Shown here in pieces: positions 1 through 7,969 of a stretch of 64,000 nucleotides of DNA; position 1 is the first letter of the stretch; each line of letters starts with the position of its first letter. Below the pieces are notes generated by a model, which did no database searches, was not told the DNA's origin, and was given only the letters and a program-made list of their open reading frames with translations. Both the position numbers and the translations under genes were made by a program. The stretch is from an uncultured Clostridia bacterium (GTDB taxonomy: Bacteria; Bacillota; Clostridia; Lachnospirales; Anaerotignaceae), in contig CABSIK010000004.1 of NCBI GenBank assembly GCA_902477755.1, positions 124,001 to 188,000 of the forward strand. Direction: 5' to 3'.

Positions 1-282
1 TTCCTGTTGTTCGTTATGATTATCAGTATGGTGGTATTTTTCTTTGTGCGGACAGACGATTTCCTGCTGCGTCTGGTGACCAGAATCATTCTGGTGCCTG
101 TCATTGCAGGTATTTCTTATGAAGTCATCCGCTGGGCAGGCAACTCCAACAGCAAACTGGTGGCACTCATCAGTTACCCCGGTCTGTGCCTGCAAAAGAT
201 CACCACGGCAGAGCCTGACCCGGATCAAATCGAAACGGCGATTGCTGCCATGAAAGGGGTTCTGGAAGATGAACCAGAATAA
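1..282 (+). CDS. DUF1385 family membrane protein, C-terminal part
   Basis: The reading frame is open from the first base, so the start lies outside the window. About 93 codons are visible: two hydrophobic stretches (roughly codons 1-15 and 23-40) followed by a short polar tail rich in Glu and Asp. The tail pattern (ISYPGLCLQKITT, then an acidic end) matches the C-terminus of DUF1385/YqhQ-like proteins, which commonly lie just upstream of prmC and prfA in Clostridia. Its biochemical function is not established. The last 14 bases overlap prmC, which suggests translational coupling. Family assignment rests on the tail and on context. Confidence 0.7.
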   Translation, partial: FLLFVMIISMVVFFFVRTDDFLLRLVTRIILVPVIAGISYEVIRWAGNSNSKLVALISYPGLCLQKITTAEPDPDQIETAIAAMKGVLEDEPE

Positions 283-1138
283 GACAGTCAGCCAATGGCT
301 GCAAACAGGAAAAGAAACGCTGGCGGCGGCAGGGAGAGAAAATCCGCGGATGGATGCGGAACTGCTGCTGGAAAAAGTCACAGGTATGAACAAAATCCAG
401 CGTATGACAGAAGGACAAACCATATTGGACGAAAAAGCGGCGGAGGAATACGCCGCTTTTCTGGATGAAAGAGCAAAAGGCCGCCCTCTCCAGTACATTC
501 TGGGGGAATGGGAGTTCATGGGACTGCCTTTTTCCGTGGGGGAAGGGGTGCTCATTCCACGGGCAGATACGGAAATCCTTGTGGAAACCATATTGGAAAC
601 AGGGGAAAAAGAATCTCTCCGCCGTGGGCTGGACATCGGCACCGGAACGGGATGCATCCCCATTTGTCTGGAAAAGCTGGGGAATATGGACATGACTGCT
701 GTGGACATCAGCCCCAAAGCTTTGGCTTTTGCCAGAGAAAACAACGAAAAAAATCAGACCCATGTGGATTTTGTGGAAAGCGACTTGTTCACAGCTTTGT
801 CGGACAGTCTTTTTCCCTTGGATTTTATCGTGTCCAATCCCCCTTACATTCCGGCAGCAGACTGCGAGGAGCTTATGACGGAAGTACGGGATTTTGAGCC
901 CAGAAACGCATTGGACGGCGGAAAAGACGGTCTGGATTTTTATAGAAAAATCGTAGCAGAAGCCCCTGCGCGCCTTAGGGATGGGGGCTGGCTGTTTTTT
1001 GAAATTGGATATGACCAGCGAGAAGCGCTCTTTGCCCTGATGGAGGAAGCAGGATTTACATCTGTGGAATGTCGTCAGGACTTGGCAGGGCTGGATCGCG
1101 TGGTCTTTGGACAGAAGAAGGAGGAGCCTCATGTTTGA
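269..1138 (+). CDS. prmC: Peptide chain release factor N5-glutamine methyltransferase
   Basis: PrmC methylates the glutamine of the GGQ motif in release factors, using S-adenosylmethionine, in the cytosol. The 289-residue product has the family's usual length. An N-terminal helical domain (about residues 1-85) precedes a Rossmann methyltransferase domain with the SAM-binding motif LDIGTGTGCIPI near residue 117. The catalytic SNPPYIP motif, where NPPY binds the target glutamine amide, is near residue 191. The start overlaps the upstream gene by 14 bases and the end overlaps prfA by 8 bases. The enzyme is therefore encoded directly ahead of its substrate, the classic prmC-prfA pairing. Confidence 0.95.
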   Translation: MNQNKTVSQWLQTGKETLAAAGRENPRMDAELLLEKVTGMNKIQRMTEGQTILDEKAAEEYAAFLDERAKGRPLQYILGEWEFMGLPFSVGEGVLIPRADTEILVETILETGEKESLRRGLDIGTGTGCIPICLEKLGNMDMTAVDISPKALAFARENNEKNQTHVDFVESDLFTALSDSLFPLDFIVSNPPYIPAADCEELMTEVRDFEPRNALDGGKDGLDFYRKIVAEAPARLRDGGWLFFEIGYDQREALFALMEEAGFTSVECRQDLAGLDRVVFGQKKEEPHV

Positions 1139-2207
1139 CCGATTGGCGGAAATTGAACAGAAGTATATGGATTTGGCAGATCAGGTCAACGACCCTGAAA
1201 TCATTGCCAACCAGAGCCAGTGGCGGAAACTGATGAAGGAATACAGCGATATGACACCCATTGTGGAGGCATATCGGGAATACGAAAAAGTGAAAGCATC
1301 CATTGCAGAAGAGCTGGAACTTTTGGAGGATAAACTGGATGATGATTTCCGGGAACTGGTGAAGGAAGAACTGGCGGAAAACAAAGAACGTCTGGAGGAA
1401 CTGCAAAAGGAAATCACCATTTTGCTGATTCCCAAAGACCCCAATGACGAGAAAAACGTTATTGTGGAAATTCGCGGCGGCGCAGGCGGTGACGAAGCGG
1501 CGCTTTTTGCGGCAGACCTGTTCCGTATGTACACCCGTTATGCGGAACGGAGAAAATGGAAAATCGAAGTCATGAACGCCAGCGAAAGCGATTTGGGGGG
1601 CTATAAGGAAATTTCCTTTATGATTACCGGACAGGGGGCATACTCCCGTTTGAAATACGAAAGCGGCGTACACCGTGTACAGCGTATCCCTGCCACAGAA
1701 AGCGGCGGCAGAATCCATACCTCTACGGTTACAGTGGCGGTACTGCCCGAAGCGGAAGAAGTGGACGTGCATATCGACATGAACGACGTTCGCGTGGATG
1801 TATTCCGTGCCTCCGGCAACGGCGGTCAGTGCGTCAACACCACAGACTCTGCTGTCCGTATGACCCATATCCCCACAGGCATTGTGGTATCCTGTCAGAA
1901 CGAAAAATCTCAGCTGAAGAATAAAGAACAGGCGTTGAAGGTACTCTATGCCCGTGTGTATGAACGGGAACGTCAGGCACATGACGCGGCCATCTCCGCA
2001 GACCGCCGTTCTCAGGTGGGCACTGGTGACAGAAGCGAACGTATCCGCACTTATAACTTCCCTCAGGGGCGTGTGACAGACCATCGTGTGGGGTTGACAC
2101 TCCATAGAATTGATGCCATACTGGACGGGGATTTGGATGAAATCATGGATACACTGGTGACAACAGACCAGATGGAAAAACTCAAAGCGCAGAATCCCGA
2201 TGCATAA
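1131..2207 (+). CDS. prfA: Peptide chain release factor 1
   Basis: RF1 recognises UAA and UAG stop codons and triggers hydrolysis of peptidyl-tRNA in the ribosome. The 358-residue protein contains the peptidyl-hydrolase loop GNGGQCVNTTDSAV near residues 227-240 and a downstream basic segment of the expected type. The residues after GGQ are CVNTT rather than the common HVNKT, a mild variation. ATG 1131 was chosen over an in-frame upstream codon at 1107 because AAGGAGG lies just before it and family proteins begin near MFDRL. The Gln in GGQ should be the substrate of the adjacent PrmC. Confidence 0.95.
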   Translation: MFDRLAEIEQKYMDLADQVNDPEIIANQSQWRKLMKEYSDMTPIVEAYREYEKVKASIAEELELLEDKLDDDFRELVKEELAENKERLEELQKEITILLIPKDPNDEKNVIVEIRGGAGGDEAALFAADLFRMYTRYAERRKWKIEVMNASESDLGGYKEISFMITGQGAYSRLKYESGVHRVQRIPATESGGRIHTSTVTVAVLPEAEEVDVHIDMNDVRVDVFRASGNGGQCVNTTDSAVRMTHIPTGIVVSCQNEKSQLKNKEQALKVLYARVYERERQAHDAAISADRRSQVGTGDRSERIRTYNFPQGRVTDHRVGLTLHRIDAILDGDLDEIMDTLVTTDQMEKLKAQNPDA

Positions 2208-2240
2208 ACTATCAAAAGAGAAGAAATCAGGTGATAAAAG

Positions 2241-2795
2241 ATGAAAGAACTTATTTCATTGTTTCTGACTTTTGCACGGATTGGGGCATTCACTTTTGGG
2301 GGCGGCTATGCCATGCTGCCCATGCTCCAAAGGGAAGTGGTGCAGAGCCGGAAATGGGCAACAGAGGACGAAGTGCTGGATTACTTCGCCATTGGGCAGT
2401 GTACACCCGGCGTTATTTTCGTCAATACGGCAACATTTATCGGCTATAAAAGAAAAGGCATCCCTGGTGCTATTTTTGCCACAGCAGGCGGTATTTTCCC
2501 CTCTCTTGTCATTATCATAATTATTGCGGCGGTGCTGACCAATTTTGCCCATCTGCCCGTTGTGCAGCATGCCTTCGGTGGCATCCGTGTGGTGGTAGGC
2601 GTCTTGATCATCAATGCCGTTGCTGGTATGTGGAAGAAGTCCGTTGTGGATAAACTGGGGCTTTTGCTTGCCATTGTGGCCTTTGTGATAGTGACCTTTG
2701 TGGATATCTCTCCTGTATGGCTGGTACTGCTGGGCGCTGTCATCGGCATTGTGGTAAAATCCTTTCAGGCGAAAGAGAAAGGAGGCGCCAAGTAA
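2241..2795 (+). CDS. chrA: Chromate transporter, first half-length subunit
   Basis: This 184-residue protein is a single CHR domain. It has the N-terminal signature FGGGYAMLPML near residues 16-26, then alternating hydrophobic helices and the PG motif in QCTPGVIFVNTATFIGY. Short-chain ChrA proteins of Firmicutes work as pairs with opposite membrane topology. The partner gene starts immediately after this stop codon. The likely function is export of chromate or a related oxyanion by an ion-coupled carrier; the natural substrate is unknown. Transcription probably continues from prfA, only 33 bases upstream, though the two functions are unrelated. Confidence 0.9.
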   Translation: MKELISLFLTFARIGAFTFGGGYAMLPMLQREVVQSRKWATEDEVLDYFAIGQCTPGVIFVNTATFIGYKRKGIPGAIFATAGGIFPSLVIIIIIAAVLTNFAHLPVVQHAFGGIRVVVGVLIINAVAGMWKKSVVDKLGLLLAIVAFVIVTFVDISPVWLVLLGAVIGIVVKSFQAKEKGGAK

Positions 2796-3368
2796 ATGCA
2801 GCTGCTGATATTATTTCTGGAATTTTTCAAGATCGGGCTGTTCTCTGTAGGCGGCGGTCTGGCAACACTGCCTTTCCTCTACGATTTGGCGGATAAATAT
2901 CCTTGGCTCAGTGTGTCCCAGATTCCTGATATGATCGCCATTTCCGAGTCCACACCGGGTCCTCTGGGTGTCAATATGGCAACTTATGTGGGTTTCCAGT
3001 GCGGCGGCATATTGGACGGTGTCATTGCCACTGTAGGGCTTGTGACGCCCTCTGTGATTGTTATCATCATTGTTTATAAATTTCTGGAGCGTTTCCGCAA
3101 CAGCGCACTGGTGGAAAATGCCTTTTATGGTTTGCGTCCCATCGTTGTGGGGCTCATTGCCTCCGCAGGCTTTGGCGTTATCGTCCTTTCTCTGTTCAAC
3201 AAGGAGGCGTGGAACGGCGCCGCTACTCAGTGGGGCAGTTTGTTCCAGTGGCGAGAATGGATACTGTTTTTTGTGATCCTCTTTGCCGCGAGAAAATGGA
3301 AAAAAGTCCATCCCATTGTGCTGATCCTCATTGGTGCGGCAGTGGGTATTGTGTTCCAAATGGCGTAA
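2796..3368 (+). CDS. chrA: Chromate transporter, second half-length subunit
   Basis: This is the second CHR-domain protein, 190 residues. Signature motifs are VGGGLATLPFLYDL near residues 17-30 and ESTPGPLGVNMATYVG near residues 51-66. Its ATG follows the partner's TAA with no gap, so the two halves are translated together and should form a heterodimer. The sequences are related but diverged, as in other clostridial chrA pairs. A hairpin that also belongs to a recurring intergenic repeat ends the transcript. Confidence 0.9.
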   Translation: MQLLILFLEFFKIGLFSVGGGLATLPFLYDLADKYPWLSVSQIPDMIAISESTPGPLGVNMATYVGFQCGGILDGVIATVGLVTPSVIVIIIVYKFLERFRNSALVENAFYGLRPIVVGLIASAGFGVIVLSLFNKEAWNGAATQWGSLFQWREWILFFVILFAARKWKKVHPIVLILIGAAVGIVFQMA

Positions 3369-3390
3369 GATGGAAAGTCGCAATCTTTGC

Positions 3391-3572
3391 ATGAGGGACT
3401 TTTTCATCGGAAAACAATTATAGCCGGAATCCTTAGAAAAAAGGATTTCCGGCTATTTTCTTTTTATCTGAATGGTATGAGGTATGTTTTCTTCTGCAGA
3501 AAGTCATCGCAGTTCCCATTCAGAGATCAAGAAAAAGAAAATAATGTTTTCTGAATGGGAGACTGCTGAGAG
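3391..3572. repeat. Intergenic palindromic repeat, copy A (long form), with terminator hairpin
   Basis: This is a diverged long copy of the recurring intergenic element of this window. It opens with a degenerate version of the AGGGGCATCTTCATAAGAAAAC end. It then carries the hairpin AGCCGGAATCCTT (3422-3434) paired with AAGGATTTCCGGCT, followed by T-rich sequence that should terminate the chrA transcript. The second hairpin unit (about 3507-3570) aligns with the extra unit in copies E and F, including GATCAAGAAAAAGAAAAT and the GTTTTCT arm. Confidence 0.6.
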
Positions 3573-3661
3573 ATTTCGGCTATTTTTGTGCCCGTCTGCT
3601 TCTGTTTCCCCTGTTTTTTCATAAGCTGAATAACAGGAGAAAAATCGGGAGGAGGGGGAAC

Positions 3662-4126
3662 ATGTCTGTTTCCTTCTGGACCATGTTTTGTGTGGTGTAT
3701 GGCGGTGTGCTGTTTTTGTCCCTGAAACGGGGCGCTTTTGCGCTGGTACTGGGGTTTTTGTCCGGCTTGGGGGTGGCGTTTTTCTGCCTGCGGTATCTGC
3801 CGGGGGTCTTTACATGTCAGGCGTTTTATGCGGTGGCGGCAGGGGTTCTCTGTGGTGTGGCTTTGGGTACGGTGGCAGAAAAACGCAGATTGCCGGGTAC
3901 GGTCTTTTTCTGGCTGGGAGCGTTGCTCTGGGGGTGCAGCGGCGGTTTGGTTTCCATGGATGTGCTGACGGCACTGTTGGCTGCCATCACCGGAGGCGCT
4001 TGTCTGTATCTGGTCTGCGGCGCTGTTTTGCCGGAAGAAGTGGGGGAAAAACAGTTCCTGCTGCGTGCCGCTGGAGGGCTTTTGGGCTTCTGGCTGGGGG
4101 TATGGCTGGATTTTCTGCATATTTAA
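3662..4126 (+). CDS. Small polytopic membrane protein of unknown function
   Basis: I do not recognise this 154-residue protein. It is almost wholly hydrophobic, with about five candidate membrane spans (near residues 5-20, 24-42, 53-73, 82-98, 104-122) and a final hydrophobic stretch near 136-150. Short charged loops contain EKRRL and PEEVGEKQ. Gly and Leu dominate. The start is supported by GGAGGGGG nine bases upstream. It stands alone between the chrA terminator and the glgP promoter. Composition resembles the flanking chromosome. Confidence 0.6.
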   Translation: MSVSFWTMFCVVYGGVLFLSLKRGAFALVLGFLSGLGVAFFCLRYLPGVFTCQAFYAVAAGVLCGVALGTVAEKRRLPGTVFFWLGALLWGCSGGLVSMDVLTALLAAITGGACLYLVCGAVLPEEVGEKQFLLRAAGGLLGFWLGVWLDFLHI

Positions 4127-4158
4127 CCCATATTTTACAGGAAATAAGGGGGGAAGAA

Positions 4159-4188
4159 TTGCAAATTCTGCCATTTTTGTGGTATAGT
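4159..4188 (+). promoter_or_regulatory. SigA-type promoter of glgP
   Basis: TTGCAA at 4159-4164, an 18-base spacer, and TATAGT at 4183-4188. It lies about 80 bases before the glgP start and in the only intergenic space ahead of that gene. Confidence 0.6.
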
Positions 4189-4268
4189 GAAATACAGGAC
4201 TGTAAAAAATACAATTTGTAGATGGTAAGGACCACCGCAGTTCTCAGTACACATTATTGGGGGTTTTT

Positions 4269-6716
4269 ATGAGTCAGTTATTAGATAAAGAAACATTGAA
4301 AAAAATGATTCGGGAAAACGTCAAAACTTTGTACCGCAAAACATTGGAAGCAGCCTCTGCCGAGGAAGTTTACCAGGCTGCCGTGTTTGCAATCCGCGAC
4401 GTTATCACCGACAAATGGATGAAAACACACGATGAATATTATGAAAAAGACGTGAAGGTGGTTTACTACCTGTCCATGGAATTTTTGATGGGACGCTTTT
4501 TCGGCAACAGCCTTATCAATCTGGAAATGTATGATGAGGTCAAAGAAGTTCTGGAAGAACTTGGCATTGATTACAATATGGTAGAGGACGCGGAACCTGA
4601 CCCGGGGCTGGGCAACGGCGGTCTGGGGCGTCTGGCTGCATGTTTCCTAGATTCCCTGTCTACATTGCAGCTGCCTGCTTATGGCTGCGGTATCCGCTAC
4701 CACTACGGTATTTTTGAACAGAAAATCGAAAACGGTTATCAGGTGGAAGCTCCCGATAACTGGCTGGAAAACGGTGACCCTTGGGGTATCAAGAGAAATG
4801 AATATGCTGTAGAAGTTAAATTCGGCGGCAATGTTCGTGCTGTGCCCAAAGGCAACGGAGAATACCGTTTTGTACAGGAAAACTACCAGTCTGTTATCGC
4901 TGTGCCTTATGACTATCCCGTTATCGGCTATGGCAATAACACAGTCAATACACTGCGTCTGTGGGAAGCACGGGCGAAGAATAAACTGGACTTGAAATTC
5001 TTCAACGAGGGCAATTACCAGAAAGCAGCCGAAGAAGAATTGTTGGCAAGCACCATGACAGACGTACTCTACCCTGCCGATGAACATATTCAGGGGAAAG
5101 AACTGCGTCTGCGTCAGCAGTATTTCTTCATTTCCGCAACGGTTCAGCGTGTTGTGGAACGTTTCAAGAAACACCACACCAATTTCCACGAACTGCCTGA
5201 CAAAGTGGCGTTCCAGCTGAACGACACACACCCCACTGTAGCAGTTGCGGAATTGATGCGTGTGCTGGTGGACGAAAATGATGTACCTTGGGATGACGCT
5301 TGGGAAATCACCAGAAAGGTATGTGCCTACACCAACCATACCATCATGGCAGAAGCCCTGGAAAAATGGCCCATGGAACTGTTCAGCCGTCTGCTGCCCC
5401 GTATCTATCAGATTGTGGAAGAAATCAACCGCCGCTATTGTCTGGAATTGCAGGCAAAATACGGCATGGACCCTGAAAAACTCCGTCGTATGGCAATCAT
5501 TGCCGACGGTCAGATTCGTATGGCATACCTTGCCATCGTGGGCAGCCATTCCGTAAACGGTGTTGCGGCGCTCCATACAGAAATTCTGAAACATCAGGAA
5601 CTGAAGGACTTCTATGAACTTTATCCTGAAAAATTCAATAATAAAACAAATGGTATCACCCAGAGAAGATGGCTCCTTCATGCCAACCATGGTCTGGCAG
5701 GGCTCATCTCTGAAACCATCGGCGATGGCTGGATTACAGAACTGACAGAACTGGAAAAACTCCTGCCCTACGCAGAAGAGGAAAACTTCCGCCGTCGTTT
5801 CATGGAAATCAAGAAAGCAAATAAAGTTGCACTGGCGAACTATATCAAAGAAACAAAAGGCATCGACATCAACCCCGATTCCATCTTTGATATTCAGGTA
5901 AAACGTCTGCATGAATACAAACGTCAGCTGCTGAACGTGCTGCATATTATTGGGCTGTATAACCAGCTGAAAATGAACCCCGGCATGGATATGGTGCCTC
6001 GTACCTTCATTTTCGGTGCCAAAGCAGCGGCAGGCTATCGCCGTGCGAAACTGATTATCAAGCTCATCAACGCTGTTGCTGATGTAGTCAATAACGACCC
6101 TGCCATCGAAGGCAAAATCAAAGTGGTATTCATGGAAAACTACCGGGTATCTCTGGCAGAACGCCTGATTCCTGCGGCTGATGTCAGCGAACAGATTTCC
6201 ACAGCTGGGAAAGAAGCATCCGGTACTGGTAATATGAAATTCATGCTCAACGGTGCATTGACTGTTGGTACCATGGACGGCGCAAACGTGGAAATCTACG
6301 AAGAAGTGGGCAAAGATAATATCTTTATCTTTGGTATGTCCGCCGAAGAAGTACAGGCAAAATACCATGACCACTATGACCCTTGGTTCATTTACAACAT
6401 GAATCAGGAAGTGCGGATGGCGCTGACCAGCCTCATCGACGGTACATTTGACCAGAACACAGACCTGTTCCGTGAACTCTACGACGCACTGCTCAATGGC
6501 TGCGGCGGCAGAGCGGACGAATATTTCGTACTGGAAGACTATGCGGATTACGCAAGAGCCCAGTGGGATATTGACAGAGCATATCGCGACCAGACCAGAT
6601 GGGCGAAAATGGCAATTGTCAACGTGGCTAAGAGCGGCAAGTTCTCCAGTGACAGAACCATTCGCCAGTATGCGGAAGAAATCTGGGATTTGAAACCGCT
6701 GCATATCGAAGACTAA
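4269..6716 (+). CDS. glgP: Glycogen/starch/alpha-glucan phosphorylase
   Basis: The enzyme is PLP-dependent and phosphorolyses alpha-1,4-glucans to glucose 1-phosphate in the cytosol. The 815-residue length is normal for the family. Hallmarks include VVYYLSMEFLMGR near residue 65, the GLGNGGLGRLAACFLDS stretch near 115-131, and the PLP-lysine region EASGTGNMKFMLNGA near residues 650-664, with Lys in GNMKF as the cofactor attachment residue. ATG 4269 is preferred over TTG 4257 because GGGGG lies just upstream and family proteins begin close to this residue. The gene is monocistronic, between its own promoter and a strong terminator. It links storage polysaccharide to glycolysis, as does pgi further along. 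Confidence 0.95.
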   Translation: MSQLLDKETLKKMIRENVKTLYRKTLEAASAEEVYQAAVFAIRDVITDKWMKTHDEYYEKDVKVVYYLSMEFLMGRFFGNSLINLEMYDEVKEVLEELGIDYNMVEDAEPDPGLGNGGLGRLAACFLDSLSTLQLPAYGCGIRYHYGIFEQKIENGYQVEAPDNWLENGDPWGIKRNEYAVEVKFGGNVRAVPKGNGEYRFVQENYQSVIAVPYDYPVIGYGNNTVNTLRLWEARAKNKLDLKFFNEGNYQKAAEEELLASTMTDVLYPADEHIQGKELRLRQQYFFISATVQRVVERFKKHHTNFHELPDKVAFQLNDTHPTVAVAELMRVLVDENDVPWDDAWEITRKVCAYTNHTIMAEALEKWPMELFSRLLPRIYQIVEEINRRYCLELQAKYGMDPEKLRRMAIIADGQIRMAYLAIVGSHSVNGVAALHTEILKHQELKDFYELYPEKFNNKTNGITQRRWLLHANHGLAGLISETIGDGWITELTELEKLLPYAEEENFRRRFMEIKKANKVALANYIKETKGIDINPDSIFDIQVKRLHEYKRQLLNVLHIIGLYNQLKMNPGMDMVPRTFIFGAKAAAGYRRAKLIIKLINAVADVVNNDPAIEGKIKVVFMENYRVSLAERLIPAADVSEQISTAGKEASGTGNMKFMLNGALTVGTMDGANVEIYEEVGKDNIFIFGMSAEEVQAKYHDHYDPWFIYNMNQEVRMALTSLIDGTFDQNTDLFRELYDALLNGCGGRADEYFVLEDYADYARAQWDIDRAYRDQTRWAKMAIVNVAKSGKFSSDRTIRQYAEEIWDLKPLHIED

Positions 6717-6751
6717 GATAGAATCATTGAGAAAATAATGAAACCATAAAA

Positions 6752-6789
6752 AGAGCCGAAATCCTGAAAAAAGGATTTCGGCTTTTTTG
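6752..6789 (+). terminator. Rho-independent terminator after glgP
   Basis: Perfect 11-bp stem AGCCGAAATCC (6754-6764) paired with GGATTTCGGCT (6773-6783), then a T run. The stem sequence nearly matches the central hairpin of the recurring intergenic repeat and the terminator after trmB. Confidence 0.85.
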
Positions 6790-6806
6790 TTTGGTACAAA
6801 AGTATA

Positions 6807-7139
6807 TCAACGCTCCAGAATGTCGTCCATGATGGCAAGGATGTGCTGGGATTGCTCCGGCGTCAGTTTCTGGAATTTCTCCATGAGTTCTTTGGAGAGG
6901 CCGGGGTTTTCCAGCTTCTCGTCAAAGAATTCCTTTGGATGGATGCCAAAATATTCGCAAATATAGAAAAAGACAAGCATGGAAGGCAACATCCGCTTGC
7001 TTTCGATTCGGCTGATATAATTTTCACTTTGTCCTATGGCAAGACTCATTTCTCTGGCAGAAACTCCTTTTTGATGCCGCAGCTGTGAGATTCTCAGAGA
7101 AAGGAAATTTTCAAAGTCTTTCGCATGCATATTCATCAC
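6807..7139 (-). CDS. XRE-family transcriptional regulator
   Basis: This 110-residue protein has an N-terminal Cro/C1 helix-turn-helix: REMSLAIGQSENYISRIESK near residues 29-48 covers the turn and recognition helix. It is followed by an amphipathic tail that could support dimerisation. The gene diverges from a second XRE gene at 7275, and the shared intergenic space carries two perfect palindromes. Target genes cannot be told from sequence; autoregulation or control of the neighbour is likely. Its 3' end faces the glgP terminator. Confidence 0.85.
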   Translation of the reverse strand: MMNMHAKDFENFLSLRISQLRHQKGVSAREMSLAIGQSENYISRIESKRMLPSMLVFFYICEYFGIHPKEFFDEKLENPGLSKELMEKFQKLTPEQSQHILAIMDDILER

Positions 7140-7188
7140 CTGATAACATTATAGGTTGTAGCGGAAAAATAGGATTAGATTTCAAAAT

Positions 7189-7228
7189 AACATAATATGT
7201 TGAAATTCTTATTTAAAATAAGTATAAT
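7189..7228 (+). promoter_or_regulatory. SigA promoter overlapped by two palindromic operators
   Basis: A consensus-like promoter, TTGAAA (7200-7205), 17 bases, TATAAT (7223-7228), drives the rightward XRE gene. Palindrome 1, AACATA-A-TATGTT (7189-7201), covers the upstream edge of the -35 box. Palindrome 2, CTTATTT-A-AAATAAG (7208-7222), fills the spacer. Both have perfect arms around a single central base. Their position predicts repression of the promoter by one or both XRE proteins. Confidence 0.65.
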
Positions 7229-7274
7229 GAGGTGGAATGATACCAGAATATGTTTTCCAAAGGGGGCATCGTCC

Positions 7275-7610
7275 ATGCGAAATAAATTTCCCCAGCGTTT
7301 GCGTCAGCTCCGCAAAGAAAAGGGCATCACACAGGAGGCTTTGGGGCAGTACCTCCATTATAAGCATACAGCCGTTGCCAATTATGAATCCGGCAGGAAT
7401 CAGCCTTCTTTTGATGACCTTTTAAAACTGGCGGATTATTTCGACGTTTCCACGGATTTTCTCTTGGGGCGGTCGGAAAAGTTCTATCCTCCAGCCGATA
7501 AACTATGGGAAAAACTGACCATAGCGGAGTTTCTGCGTTTTTTGCGGCAAATGGAATCTTCCCCGAAGATGTGTCGGATTTTTTTGGAAAAAGACGAAAA
7601 GAAAATTTGA
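7275..7610 (+). CDS. XRE-family transcriptional regulator
   Basis: This 111-residue protein carries an N-terminal Cro/C1 domain: LRQLRKEKGITQEALGQYL, then HTAVANYESGRNQPSFDDL, residues about 8-50. The C-terminal part (STDFLLGRSEKF onward) is typical of small single-domain repressors. ATG 7275 was chosen because family proteins start about ten residues before the LRxLR motif and GGGGG precedes it. The gene is transcribed from the operator-bearing promoter at 7200-7228, away from the other XRE gene. The pair could form a small bistable or stress-responsive switch, which is inference. Confidence 0.85.
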   Translation: MRNKFPQRLRQLRKEKGITQEALGQYLHYKHTAVANYESGRNQPSFDDLLKLADYFDVSTDFLLGRSEKFYPPADKLWEKLTIAEFLRFLRQMESSPKMCRIFLEKDEKKI

Positions 7611-7635
7611 CAGACCGCCTGTTTTCTTGTAAAAT
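7607..7635 (+). promoter_or_regulatory. SigA promoter of tRNA-Arg
   Basis: TTGACA at 7607-7612, a 17-base spacer, and TAAAAT at 7630-7635, ending 14 bases before the tRNA. It overlaps the last codons of the XRE gene. Confidence 0.8.
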
Positions 7636-7649
7636 AAGGATTACGGTTT

Positions 7650-7722
7650 GCACTCTTAGCTCAGGGGATAGAGCGTTCGGCTCCGGACCGAAAGGCCGCA
7701 GGTTCGAATCCTGTAGAGTGCA
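7650..7722 (+). tRNA. tRNA-Arg (anticodon CCG)
   Basis: A full cloverleaf can be drawn. The acceptor stem pairs GCACTCT with AGAGTGC, followed by discriminator A. The D arm is GCTC/GAGC, the anticodon stem TTCGG/CCGAA with loop CTCCGGA, and the T arm GCAGG-TTCGAAT-CCTGT. The anticodon CCG reads the arginine codon CGG. The 3' CCA is not encoded. The gene has its own promoter and a terminator close behind. Confidence 0.95.
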
Positions 7723-7723
7723 G

Positions 7724-7758
7724 AGAGAAGTCTTGTCGATGACAGGGCTTCTTTTTTT
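7724..7758 (+). terminator. Terminator of tRNA-Arg
   Basis: Stem AGAAGTCTTGTC paired with GACAGGGCTTCT, with G-U pairs, followed by seven T residues. Confidence 0.75.
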
Positions 7759-7826
7759 GTCTGATTTTTACTGCCGAAAAACATTGACAACACCTGTAGT
7801 TTCGGCGTATACTGCTAAACGGAAAT

Positions 7827-7943
7827 GAAACCCATATAGGTCCATAATAGGTTGGATGTTTCTACCGGTTACCGTAAACAACCGCGCTATGAGTTTCCCG
7901 CATCTGGGGGAATTTGTATCCGCAGATGTAGGCGGTATTTTTT
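7827..7943 (+). promoter_or_regulatory. Purine (guanine-type) riboswitch
   Basis: The aptamer (7827-7897) follows the purine-riboswitch plan. P1 is GAAACCCATA/TATGAGTTTC with one mismatch, P2 is formed by GTCC and GGAT, the J2/3 segment is GTTTCTACC, and P3 is CGGTT/AACCG around ACCGTAAAC. The base just before TATG (7887, equivalent to position 74) is C, which specifies guanine, hypoxanthine or related 6-oxopurines rather than adenine. Downstream (7898-7943) is the expression platform: a G+C hairpin followed by a run of T at 7937-7943, consistent with transcription termination. The controlled gene is guanine deaminase. Confidence 0.9.
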
Positions 7944-7969
7944 TATGGAGATTTTAAGGAGGATTTCAA

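Noticed and set aside
4647..6704. Minus-strand open frame opposite glgP
   Set aside because: Same effect of codon bias; no ribosome site, no domain, and glgP is unmistakable on the other strand.
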